NCBI GenBank assembly: GCA_964558445.1
Contig: CAZLEA010000004.1
Coordinates: 36,332 to 100,331, forward strand
Direction of reading: 5' to 3'
From: CAYXVJ01 sp964558445
GTDB lineage: Bacteria > Bacillota > Clostridia > Saccharofermentanales > Fastidiosipilaceae
DNA length: 64,000 bases
The notes beneath the pieces are model-generated. The model had not been told where the DNA came from. It was given only the letters and a program-made list of their open reading frames with translations, and made no database searches. Shown piece after piece: positions 18,538 to 26,577 of the stretch (position 1 is its first letter; every line of letters begins with the position of its first letter). The position numbers and the translations under genes were made by a program.

Positions 18538-19346
18538 ACGACACTCCTAGATCGATCGAGTAATTGAGATTATTCTAACATACGCATCATGTTTGAATTT
18601 GGCAGAAGCGTGAACGATATAAACCTAGCGAATATCATCTTGGATATTGATAGTTTGAGCTAAATTACAGTCGTTACCTTATGTATGAATGGCAATATTG
18701 TCTCGTGATGTATTGAGGAAGATCGAGTATGAGAACCAGTTTACTGAGAACATCAACATTTTTCCAGCCAATTTACTGGGCGATTGTTTGTACCGACTCT
18801 ACTGCCATCATTTGAGATATTGAACCGTACGAAGATTTCCCGATCTTTTTGAGCTCTCTGTGAATTGTAGAATGCTTCTATGTACTCAAGGACCACTTGT
18901 CGGGCTTGCTCCCTCGTTGGATAGAAGTGACAATGGATGATTTCTTTATCAAATGCCATATGTCAATCGTGAGTCTCGCTGTTTGAGCCTGAAACGCACT
19001 ATGACCCGTCTACGAAGAACAAGCAAGTTCCATATCCAGCTTGTAATTGCGGTGATGAATCTCGGAAAGAATCTGCGAGATTTTTTGTCCAATATATCAG
19101 TGTGTTGTTTACTGCTACGAGGCACAAACTCAATGGCTATTTCTGACAGTGTGAAGATTCGCTATTTATTCAGCAGCCCTAACCAGAGAGAAGATTGCAT
19201 AGATCATATTCTGATTAGCCATTCATCATAAAAGATTAGTAGGATTATATATTTTATGAACATATTGACTTATTGTCGAAATTGTGCAAATATGACATTA
19301 GATTCAGTTGGTGAAAACACACAAAATATACAAGGAGATTGAGAGT
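18538..19346. other. AT-rich intergenic region with transposase debris
   Basis: About 800 bp without an intact gene. Base composition becomes clearly richer in A/T than the flanking metabolic genes. The only recognisable content is the IS3-type remnant at 18753-18959. A plus-strand open frame at 18953-19231 has no recognisable features and no ribosome site. The promoter of the VanY-like operon should lie in the last part. Confidence 0.6.
18753..18959 (-). pseudogene. IS3-family transposase (OrfB) remnant
   Basis: The minus-strand frame contains KEIIHCHFYPTREQARQVV followed by LEYIEAFYNSQR, which matches the conserved end of the IS3/IS150-type integrase core (consensus TREEA...FEYIE.FYN..R.H). 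The conserved DDE residues that should precede it are missing: the upstream frame is broken by stops. The usual SxLGYxSPxxY tail after the NSQR segment is also replaced by unrelated sequence. It is therefore a decayed insertion sequence fragment, with no inverted repeats found. It marks the edge of the AT-rich segment. Confidence 0.7.
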
Positions 19347-20545
19347 ATGAAAAAGAAGACAATCTGTTTTTGTTTACTAAACTTTATGTGTATAGTGTTT
19401 TTTTCTTCGTGCCAACGTACTCAAATTTTTGAGACACACAATAAAATTAGTAGTACCAATCCAATAGATGCTTCCATAGTTGATAGTGAATCAAGTCAAG
19501 ACCCCGCAGATTCACAAACCAATGATTTTCATCCAAGCTCATCCATAGCATTGCCCCCTGCTTCCGTTTCGGTGACGCTTACCCCTGTTCCCGTTACACC
19601 AACTCCGATCGCTGCGACGCCTACACCCATCCCGGCGACACCGACTCCGATCGCTGCGACGCCTACACCCATCCCGGCGACACCGACTCCGATTCCAGCG
19701 ACGCCTACACCCATCCCGGCGACACCGACTCCGATTCCAGCGACACCAACGCCCATTCCTGCGACACCCACACCTGTGCCTCTACCTATTACAGGAGCTT
19801 CACCTGATGGTCGTAACGGAGGGCAACTAAGCACGCCATACACTAAGAACGGCATAGTACTAGTAAATAAGCAACACTGGGTAAATGCTGATTATGCGCC
19901 GGTGCCTGCTGCGAGTAACAAATGGGGTCTACAAGGTGAAGCGTGGAATGCATGGAAAGAAATGGAGGCAGCAGCGTTAGCCAATGGTTTAACACTTCGA
20001 TTTGTAAGTGGATATCGAACTTATGCATATCAAGTCGAATTGTTTAATAGTTATTATGCCAAGGACCCTGTAGGAGCGAATACCTATTCTGCTAAAGGAG
20101 GCCAGAGTGAGCACCAAACAGGGCTCGCTTTAGATATGGATAATGGGATAGGAAAAACCGGTCTTACAGAAGCATTTGCCGATACGGCAGAAGGTAGATG
20201 GTTGTGGGCTAACGCATATAAATATGGTTGGATTCTCCGTTATCCACGGGATAAAACACATATAACCGGTTATGTTTTTGAACCATGGCACTATCGATAT
20301 GNNNNNNNNNNNNNNNNNNNNNNNNNNNNNNNNNNNNNNNNNNNNNNNNNNNNNNNNNNNNNNNNNNNNNNNNNNNNNNNNNNNNNNNNNNNNNNNNNNN
20401 NCGGGATAAAACACATATAACCGGTTATGTTTTTGAACCATGGCACTATCGATATGTTGGTAAATCGGTAGCTGCAGTCTTCGGCCCCAACAACACATTG
20501 ACTCTTGAAGAGTATTTGGATGAGTTGCCGGGTAAGTATCAATAA
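19347..20545 (+). CDS. VanY-like D-alanyl-D-alanine carboxypeptidase lipoprotein (interrupted by an assembly gap)
   Basis: A secreted zinc peptidase of the M15B/VanY group that removes the terminal D-Ala from peptidoglycan stems. A lipoprotein signal (FFSSC, Cys22) is followed by a Ser-rich stretch, nine TPTPIPA-type heptads as a wall-spanning stalk, and the catalytic domain. That domain has FVSGYRTYAYQ, the zinc ligands in GGQSEHQTGLALDMD (His and Asp) and EPWHYRYVG (His). ATG 19347 follows AAGGAGA; the frame extends 13 codons further upstream without a site. The 100 N at 20302 is spurious: the 55 bp on either side are identical, and merging them restores an uninterrupted frame of about 350 residues. 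It leads an apparent operon with a split ABC permease. Base use is AT-richer than most of the window. Confidence 0.88.
19595..19780 (+). repeat. 21-bp tandem repeat coding a TPTPI(P/A)A stalk
   Basis: Nine consecutive heptapeptide units of the form TPTPIPA or TPTPIAA (last unit TPTPVPL) are encoded by near-identical 21-bp repeats inside the VanY-like gene. Pro/Thr-rich stalks of this kind hold a catalytic domain away from the membrane. Such repeats vary in copy number between strains and are prone to assembly collapse. Confidence 0.9.
20302..20401. other. Assembly gap (100 N) with identical 55-bp flanks
   Basis: Bases 20247-20301 and 20402-20456 are the same 55-bp sequence, so two contigs that overlap by one word were joined with placeholder Ns. 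The true locus most likely has a single copy and no missing sequence. Confidence 0.9.
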
Positions 20546-20568
20546 TTGCTCCGGAGGGAGAATGGATT

Positions 20569-21588
20569 ATGAAATCTACCGGTCATCAAATACTCTTATC
20601 TATTTCAAGTGCTCTGCTATTCGTCACCGTATTTCTATCCTTATCTTACGTACAGATAAACGGGACCACCAAACAGGCTAAACCGTTCGGGCTTAGCGGC
20701 AATTATCTTGTGCTTCATAATCCGACTCGTCGACAGGTTATGTTTGATGATGTAATCGATTTGCAGGAGGATCGCAGTGTATTGTTGCTGAGTCATGAGT
20801 GGAGAAGTTCGCTTGTCGGTATATACGATCCGATGATGGTGATGGCTTATGAGGACGGAGCCTTCGGCTATGGTTTCAGCAGATATTTCTCCATAGATGA
20901 TTATACGAACGGTACGAAGAGTGGTATCGCCCTGATAGATGAAGCCAATATCCTCAGCTTCGAGAAGGATGATTATCGAAGCGAGAATATCGAGGACCTA
21001 CTGTACTTCGCCAGTGATCGGTCGCGCATCAACTTAGACGGTGGGATCCGGGAGATTGTGAATCTTAGCTCTCTGCCTTATCTCGGCGCCTATCTCTATC
21101 TGGATTATTCTGACCGACAGGATGCGGAACCGTTGATCGCTCGCCTCGAAGCCAATCACTATGAGATTGTAGATCAACAGCAATTCAGAGGCGTTCTGGA
21201 TTCAATTCGTATGGCAGTGTATACGCCTGCATCGATGCTCATGCTTGGTGGGCTTGGTTTATATCTCTTGTTTGCTGTCTCGTGTTACTGGTCGCTGTTC
21301 AATCATCGACGGGATTTGTTTATTCACTATTTCTATGGAGCGAGTTTCACCCGTCTAATCACCAAACCATATCATCATTTCTTCTACTATAATTTGTTGG
21401 GTTTGATTCCCGGATCGATCTTCTTCTTATTTCAGCACCGGATTGCATTTAGTGTGATGTCGATTCGTTCGTTTATGTATCTGTTCTTAATCCACTTCAT
21501 AACGACATCTCTTCTCTATATCATATCTTCTTGGCTTGTTTATCAACAAGTTAAGAAGAGCAAGAAGGAGGAGCGGTATGTTCGTTAA
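20569..21588 (+). CDS. Half-size FtsX/MacB-like ABC permease subunit 1
   Basis: A 339-residue membrane protein with one N-terminal helix (about residues 8-28), a roughly 190-residue extracytoplasmic domain, and three C-terminal helices (about 215-325). This is the 1+3 helix topology of FtsX/LolE/MacB-type permeases. No family motif lets me name a substrate; the layout, with a second similar protein and an ATPase, recalls the bacteriocin-associated integral membrane proteins of Firmicutes, but split in two. GGAGGGAG precedes the ATG. It begins 23 bp after the VanY-like gene and overlaps the next permease by 11 bp, so all four genes are likely co-transcribed. Confidence 0.75.
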   Translation: MKSTGHQILLSISSALLFVTVFLSLSYVQINGTTKQAKPFGLSGNYLVLHNPTRRQVMFDDVIDLQEDRSVLLLSHEWRSSLVGIYDPMMVMAYEDGAFGYGFSRYFSIDDYTNGTKSGIALIDEANILSFEKDDYRSENIEDLLYFASDRSRINLDGGIREIVNLSSLPYLGAYLYLDYSDRQDAEPLIARLEANHYEIVDQQQFRGVLDSIRMAVYTPASMLMLGGLGLYLLFAVSCYWSLFNHRRDLFIHYFYGASFTRLITKPYHHFFYYNLLGLIPGSIFFLFQHRIAFSVMSIRSFMYLFLIHFITTSLLYIISSWLVYQQVKKSKKEERYVR

Positions 21589-22606
21589 CCTGCGTTTGGG
21601 GATCCGAGATATTGGTAAGAGTAAGCTTCATTTCCTGGCCTCTATCTATATGCTGCTCTTCTTCCATATCATCTTGTTTATGTTCTCTATGACGATAGAC
21701 GTAGGCTCGTATCAAGATAACATCTACACAATAAGCCCGACCGTGGTCAACACCTCGTACACGTATGTCTTCCGGCCAAATGAGCTCGAGGGGCTACGTA
21801 AGATCTATGCCACGAATGCATACAGCTACCGCAAGTCATATTCCCTGTCCGACATAACGCAGCGACCGGTCTATCTGATATTCGGGGATGCATCCTTATT
21901 CGATTCGAATATGATCAATGAGGACGGTGTACATGCCTATGCTTATGATAACGAGTCACAGCCCGACATCAATTATTTGGGGGAGACCTATCCCTTGATT
22001 CATCTGCCGAGGTCAAACGATAACTTCGATCCCGAGAGTATCTTTGTTAGCTATCAAGGCAGTAGCATGATTGATGTCGTTTCGTCGATGTCCGCGGAGC
22101 GCCCAGATGTATTCTACGATCTGATCATGCAGACGGTAATCTTGTCTTCTGACGAGGAACGAATCGATTCGTTCTACAACTATATAGACAATGATGTTGA
22201 TGGTGTATATACCAAAGGGCAGATCCAAGCCCACGCCGCTGCCTCCGACTTCGATTTCGTCTGCTTCTATCTGTTACCGTTCCTACTGATACTGCTGCTC
22301 TTCGGTATCTTGTCCTTTGTACTTAGTTTCCATGGACGCTTGGATATACAGAAGAAGGACTTAACCGTCCACCTGCTTAGCGGGGCAGGGATGGATACCT
22401 TGCTTCTCCGCTTCGTTGTCTACTATGGATCAACTGTGATACTGTCCCTGTTTACCGTGTGGGCTCTAGGTCTTCTCTTCTATCCCTTCGTGGCTAAGAT
22501 TATCGTCTTGTCTCACTTCATAATCCTTGTACTGTTTATCGTCTATATCTTACTTGCACTGAATCGTTCAAACCTAAGTCGTAACTTGAGAGGAGTATCC
22601 GTATGA
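21578..22606 (+). CDS. Half-size FtsX/MacB-like ABC permease subunit 2
   Basis: A 342-residue companion of the preceding gene, with the same plan: an N-terminal helix (HFLASIYMLLFFHIILFMF), an extracytoplasmic domain of about 190 residues, and three C-terminal helices. The two proteins show little obvious sequence identity, suggesting an obligate heterodimer. ATG 21578 is preceded by AAGGAGG and lies inside the end of the upstream gene; its own stop shares ATGA with the ATPase start. Coupling of this kind usually reflects fixed subunit ratios. Function is inferred from topology and context only. Confidence 0.75.
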   Translation: MFVNLRLGIRDIGKSKLHFLASIYMLLFFHIILFMFSMTIDVGSYQDNIYTISPTVVNTSYTYVFRPNELEGLRKIYATNAYSYRKSYSLSDITQRPVYLIFGDASLFDSNMINEDGVHAYAYDNESQPDINYLGETYPLIHLPRSNDNFDPESIFVSYQGSSMIDVVSSMSAERPDVFYDLIMQTVILSSDEERIDSFYNYIDNDVDGVYTKGQIQAHAAASDFDFVCFYLLPFLLILLLFGILSFVLSFHGRLDIQKKDLTVHLLSGAGMDTLLLRFVVYYGSTVILSLFTVWALGLLFYPFVAKIIVLSHFIILVLFIVYILLALNRSNLSRNLRGVSV

Positions 22607-23277
22607 GACTTGATATACAGTCGGTTAGCAAGACCTATCGCCACAAGCGTTATGAGGTGGATGCCCTCGTTGATGTGAATCTCTCGATTCGACCAGGGGA
22701 TCAGATTATGATCGTGGGAGAATCAGGCTCCGGGAAGTCAACGCTACTGAATATTCTGGGTCTGCTCGATCAGGCGTATGAGGGCACGTACCATATCGAC
22801 GGACGTGAGCTGAAGGCGTACTCGGGTAGAGAGCAGGCGCATCTGAGGAATCGTTGTTTCGCTTATATATTCCAAGATTATGCCTTATTGGAGAACGAAA
22901 CAGTCCATGACAATGTCTTGGTACCGCTCTTGTATTCGGATGTGCCCAGGGCGCAGTATAAGCAGCGTATCCATGAGGCACTCATGCAAGTAGGCCTGGC
23001 TACTAAGCCCGATATCGAAGTCTTGCACTTGTCCGGTGGGGAGAGGCAGCGGGTTGCTATCGCGAGAGCTCTCGTGAACCGACCTACGATCATCTTGGCA
23101 GACGAGCCGACAGGCTCTCTGGATAGTAAGCATCGAGAGAGCGTGCTGGATATCATCTACAATTATTTGGATGATGAGAAGATTCTGATTTTTGTGACAC
23201 ATGATATAGAGAAGAACCGTCGAGGTCAACAGCGAATCCTCCATATCGACAAGGGTGTAGTCCGTGAGATGAATTGA
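22603..23277 (+). CDS. ABC transporter ATPase, LolD/MacB type
   Basis: A 224-residue nucleotide-binding subunit. Walker A is GESGSGKST, the Q-loop is IFQDYALLENETV, the signature is LSGGERQRVAIARA, Walker B is ILADEPTGSLD, and the switch His is in FVTHD. The sequence type (ADEPTGSLD, LSGGERQR) is that of the MacB/LolD/FtsE group that drives FtsX-like permeases as mechanotransmitters rather than classical importers. It would pair with the two half-permeases upstream. Known relatives export bacteriocins or antibiotics, move lipoproteins, or activate peptidoglycan hydrolases; the VanY-like gene in the same unit makes an envelope role attractive. Confidence 0.87.
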   Translation: MRLDIQSVSKTYRHKRYEVDALVDVNLSIRPGDQIMIVGESGSGKSTLLNILGLLDQAYEGTYHIDGRELKAYSGREQAHLRNRCFAYIFQDYALLENETVHDNVLVPLLYSDVPRAQYKQRIHEALMQVGLATKPDIEVLHLSGGERQRVAIARALVNRPTIILADEPTGSLDSKHRESVLDIIYNYLDDEKILIFVTHDIEKNRRGQQRILHIDKGVVREMN

Positions 23278-23326
23278 CTGCGAGTTCGTCGGCATCGATG
23301 CTGTCTAATCGTTTTTTTAGCTCCGT

Positions 23327-23358
23327 TTAATTTGCTCTTAACAATCTCCTCCTAGAAT
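23327..23358 (+). promoter_or_regulatory. Pho-box-like direct repeats and -10 upstream of pstS
   Basis: TTAATT (23327) and TTAACA (23338) repeat with the 11-bp spacing typical of PhoP/PhoB boxes, with a weaker TTTAGC one turn further upstream. TAGAAT at 23353-23358 can serve as the -10. The site fits induction of the pst operon by the PhoB/PhoR pair encoded downstream. A T-run at 23312-23318 after a short palindrome may end the preceding operon. Confidence 0.5.
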
Positions 23359-23406
23359 GATGAAGCATTCAAATAATGACAGAACATCAATCATGTGGAG
23401 GAAATC

Positions 23407-24423
23407 ATGAGTATTAAGATGAGAACCAGAATTAGTTTGGCCCTGCTGGCGGTCATGGGCGTGGGCCTATTGGCGTCATGTACAGCTTCGGGCGAACCGG
23501 GTAATACAACGGGGCAACAGTCGACTGCTTCGAGCGAATCGACGGTGGGCACAAGCGATACAACAGGCGAAACCCCCGATTCGTCCAAGATCAACGTTTG
23601 GTCCAGAGACGCAGCTTCCGGTACACGCGGCGCGTTCGAAGAGATCGTGGGTTTCGCAGGCGAGTTGACTGTGGATGCGGCGGAGACGTCCGGTAACGGC
23701 GATATGGCGGCCAAGGTCGGTCAGGATCGCTACGGTATCGGTTATGTCTCGCTGACAACAGATTTCGCAAGCAATAACCTGAAGAAAATTGTAGTAGACG
23801 GTGTGGAGGCAACAGAAGAGAATACGCTCTCCGGTGCGTACAAGCTTAGCCGCCCGTTCAACGTCGTCAGCCGCCAGAGCGGTGACTACGCTTCTGATGA
23901 ACTAGAACAGATCACCGCTGCCTTCCTCGCCTTCTTGACAGAGTCGACCGAGGGATTGGAGGCTGTCTTCGCAGCCGGCGGCATCGTCGACCCGGATGCC
24001 GGAACTTCCTGGGACGAGCTGGCTGCCGATCATCCGATCGCCTCGCAAGACAACAGTCATTTGACGATTCGTACGGCAGGCTCAACCTCTGTCCTTAGCA
24101 CGCTGCAGGCTGCTCTTGAGGCCTTCTCGCCACTTGCGGGCGGCGTTAATTTCGCGATGAACCATACGGGATCGGGTGCCGGTTATGCATCGACACTGGG
24201 CGCGGAGAAGGACGGTACGGCGGGCGCGGAGCTCGGCTTCGCATCCAGATCGTTCAAGACGGACGGAACCGAAGAAGTGGCGGATGCTATGTTTGCAGGC
24301 ACCTACTGCATGGATGCGGTTGTTGTCGTAGTCAGTAACGATAACCCCACCGATGCGCTGAGCATGGAGCAGTTGGCTTCGATCTTCAAGGGTGAGATTG
24401 AAACCTGGTCGGATCTGTCATGA
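23407..24423 (+). CDS. pstS: Phosphate-binding lipoprotein PstS with permuted halves
   Basis: A 338-residue substrate-binding lipoprotein of the phosphate ABC importer. The signal peptide ends at LLASC (Cys25), followed by a Ser/Thr-rich linker to about residue 60. In ordinary PstS the order is GSTSV, then GSGAG, then SR, then the catalytic-type Asp, then IFxGEIxxW, then SGTR, then IGYVSL. Here SGTR (71-74) and IGYVSL (111-116) come first. GSTSV (225-229), GSGAG (255-259), ASR (279-281), Asp303 and IFKGEIETW (326-334) form the C terminus. All phosphate-contact motifs are kept, so the protein should still bind phosphate. ATG 23407 follows GGAGG; a GTG at 23395 lies before that site. The stop overlaps the pstC start. 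Confidence 0.88.
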   Translation: MSIKMRTRISLALLAVMGVGLLASCTASGEPGNTTGQQSTASSESTVGTSDTTGETPDSSKINVWSRDAASGTRGAFEEIVGFAGELTVDAAETSGNGDMAAKVGQDRYGIGYVSLTTDFASNNLKKIVVDGVEATEENTLSGAYKLSRPFNVVSRQSGDYASDELEQITAAFLAFLTESTEGLEAVFAAGGIVDPDAGTSWDELAADHPIASQDNSHLTIRTAGSTSVLSTLQAALEAFSPLAGGVNFAMNHTGSGAGYASTLGAEKDGTAGAELGFASRSFKTDGTEEVADAMFAGTYCMDAVVVVVSNDNPTDALSMEQLASIFKGEIETWSDLS

Positions 24424-25355
24424 GTAGAATACCTGAAGCCAAGGGTAAACGTCGAAGGCAAGTTGTGAATTTGACCTTCCTCGGTCTATCGAGAATCAGC
24501 GCTGCGCTAGCAGCGCTGATGATTCTGTTTATATTTGTTTTTGTGATTGGAAGAGGCATCCAAGTCTTCTTACCGGATTATGCCAACGGGCAAGTGGATA
24601 TCGCCACGTTCCTCACAGGCATGGTCTGGCGTCAAGATCAAGGGGTGTACGGACTTGCCTTCATCGTAATCAATACGCTGGTGACGGCTCTGCTTGCAGC
24701 GCTGCTTGCCTTCCCGATTGCGGTTCTGACGGCGTTATTTATCGTCAAGGTTGTGCCCAAACGCCTCCGTGCGTTCTTCGTGACGACCGTCGAACTACTC
24801 GCTGCGATCCCGTCCGTTGTCTATGGCGTGTTCGCGGCCGGCGCGATTACAGACCTGGTTATGAAGCTTGCCGCGCTCTTCGGCTATCAAACGAGAGGCG
24901 GTATCTCGGCACTGTCTGTCGTGCTTCTACTCGCGATCATGATCTTCCCCACCATCTGCGTGCTCTCGATTACGGCGATCTCGGCGGTTGACCCGAAGTT
25001 GGAGCAGGGATCTCTGGCGCTTGGTGCATCGCGGACACAAACGAACTTCAAGGTGGTCTTGACGGCGGCCAAGTCAGGTATCTTCGCAGGTCTCGTGCTC
25101 GGTCTTGGCCGCGCGTTCGGTGAAGCGACGGCTGTCTCGATGGTGGCGGGTAACGCCATGACGGGGCCGACTTGGAATCTGTTTGATACGACCAGAACGC
25201 TGACTTCGACGATGCTTGCCGGTATGCACGAGACGACCGGCCTCGACTATGACATACGCTATAGCGCGGGTATTGTTCTGATGCTGGTGATCTTGGGCAC
25301 CAATGCGCTGATACATTTGGTGCGTAGGCGGATCGGAGGCGTGAATCATGAGTAG
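24420..25355 (+). CDS. pstC: Phosphate ABC permease PstC
   Basis: A 311-residue inner-membrane permease with about six helices. The cytoplasmic coupling (EAA-type) loop is visible as GSLALGASRTQTNFKVVLTAAKSGI followed by the conserved GRAFGEATAVSMVAGN. It forms the channel with PstA and is powered by PstB. Start ATG overlaps the pstS stop by four bases and its 3' end overlaps pstA by eight, showing a tightly coupled operon. The length is normal for PstC. The segment SVVYGVFAAG is also typical of the family. Confidence 0.92.
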   Translation: MSRIPEAKGKRRRQVVNLTFLGLSRISAALAALMILFIFVFVIGRGIQVFLPDYANGQVDIATFLTGMVWRQDQGVYGLAFIVINTLVTALLAALLAFPIAVLTALFIVKVVPKRLRAFFVTTVELLAAIPSVVYGVFAAGAITDLVMKLAALFGYQTRGGISALSVVLLLAIMIFPTICVLSITAISAVDPKLEQGSLALGASRTQTNFKVVLTAAKSGIFAGLVLGLGRAFGEATAVSMVAGNAMTGPTWNLFDTTRTLTSTMLAGMHETTGLDYDIRYSAGIVLMLVILGTNALIHLVRRRIGGVNHE

Positions 25356-26574
25356 AAGGCGACGTCTAGTTGACGGTTTATTAAACGGATTGACTTGGTG
25401 TGCGGCCGGCGTTGCGGTGTTGGTGTTGGGGCTTGTCTCCAGTTTTGTGTTCCAAAAGGGTAGCAAGACCATCAGCTTGGATCTGATTCGCGGCAATTAC
25501 TGGTCGGAGAATATCAACGTTCATTTCGATAATCCGTATCCGGCAGAATTCACACCGCCCGAGGATCTGGCAGACGATGCGTATTTCTCCACCCGCTACG
25601 GTATAGCGGTACAAGATGCCAAGAGCGTTCGCGGTGAGGATCTGATGGAGGTCATATATCTAGCGCCCGGATCGAATTTCTCGGATCTGGTCATCAGCAC
25701 AGCAGGTGCTTCGTATGGCCATGCGCATACCATCAGCCCTGATGCCTCGATTCGGAAGGTAGAGTATAGAAACGAGGCCGGTGAGAAGAAGACTGCCGGC
25801 CTAATGAGACGACAAAACGCAGAAGAGTTCATCGCCACTCTGGATGGAGAAGCCGTGAGCTTGGAGATGATGTTCTACCAGACGGCAGGCGGCGGGATAC
25901 GCGGTTCCCTGTTTGCAACGCTTCAATTGATCGGAATGACGCTATTGATCGTCTTACCTATCGGCATAACAGCTGCGATCTATCTACATGAGATCGCGAA
26001 GAAGAACCGCTTGACAGCCATGATCCGCGCCTCAATCGAGATGTTGTCGGGTGTGCCGTCGATTATCTTCGGCTTGATGGGGCTTACGATGCTGTTCCCG
26101 ATCACGAGGCTGTTCGGTGCCGGTGGTCAGAGTATTCTGCTCGGTGCGCTAACGATGTCCGTCGTACTCCTGCCGGTCGTCATCAGGCAGACGGAGGAGG
26201 CGCTGCTTGTCGTGCCGCAAGGCCTACGGATGGGTTCGCTTGCGCTTGGTGCAAACGAGACACAGACGATTGTCCGAGTGGTCTTGCCAAACGCTCTGCC
26301 GGGCATACTATCTGCGGTCTTGCTCTCGGTCTCGCGCATCATAGGCGAATCGGCCGCCCTGATCTTCACCATGAGTACCGTGATCTCGGATCGCCCCAAG
26401 CTCTTGGAGGGGGCCACGAGTCTGGCCGTCCAGATCTGGTCGATCATGTCACAGGATAATCCGAATTTCGAGCTGGCGTCTGCGATCTCGCTGATTATCC
26501 TAGCGATAGTCTTGGTCCTAAACCTCACGGTGAAGTTCGTGACGCATCGCATCAATAAGAAGAATGAGGACTAA
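25348..26574 (+). CDS. pstA: Phosphate ABC permease PstA with a large extracytoplasmic insertion
   Basis: The second permease subunit, 408 residues against about 280-300 in most PstA proteins. The first helix (about residues 15-36) is followed by some 150 extra residues before the usual core begins at GGGIRGSLFATLQLIGMTL. The core shows SGVPSIIFGLMGL, the coupling loop GSLALGANETQTIVRVVLPNALPGI and GESAALIFT. The insertion (about 40-185) has YGIAVQDAKSVRGEDL and APGSNFSDLV, which could be a PDZ-like fold, but I am unsure. It faces the side where PstS docks. The start overlaps pstC; pstB follows after three bases. Confidence 0.88.
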   Translation: MSRRRRLVDGLLNGLTWCAAGVAVLVLGLVSSFVFQKGSKTISLDLIRGNYWSENINVHFDNPYPAEFTPPEDLADDAYFSTRYGIAVQDAKSVRGEDLMEVIYLAPGSNFSDLVISTAGASYGHAHTISPDASIRKVEYRNEAGEKKTAGLMRRQNAEEFIATLDGEAVSLEMMFYQTAGGGIRGSLFATLQLIGMTLLIVLPIGITAAIYLHEIAKKNRLTAMIRASIEMLSGVPSIIFGLMGLTMLFPITRLFGAGGQSILLGALTMSVVLLPVVIRQTEEALLVVPQGLRMGSLALGANETQTIVRVVLPNALPGILSAVLLSVSRIIGESAALIFTMSTVISDRPKLLEGATSLAVQIWSIMSQDNPNFELASAISLIILAIVLVLNLTVKFVTHRINKKNED

Positions 26575-26577
26575 CAG

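Noticed and set aside
18953..19231. Plus-strand open frame of 92 codons
   Set aside because: No ribosome site, no recognisable motif, Cys/Ser/Arg-rich content typical of a chance frame, and it overlaps transposase debris.
19595..19780. Regular 21-bp repeats that could be mistaken for a CRISPR array
   Set aside because: Repeats are head-to-tail without spacers, keep the reading frame and encode a Pro/Thr stalk.
20302..20401. Gap-spanning reading frames with internal unknown residues
   Set aside because: Ns are placeholders; frame continuity across exactly 100 N has no meaning and, at this site, the flanks simply overlap.
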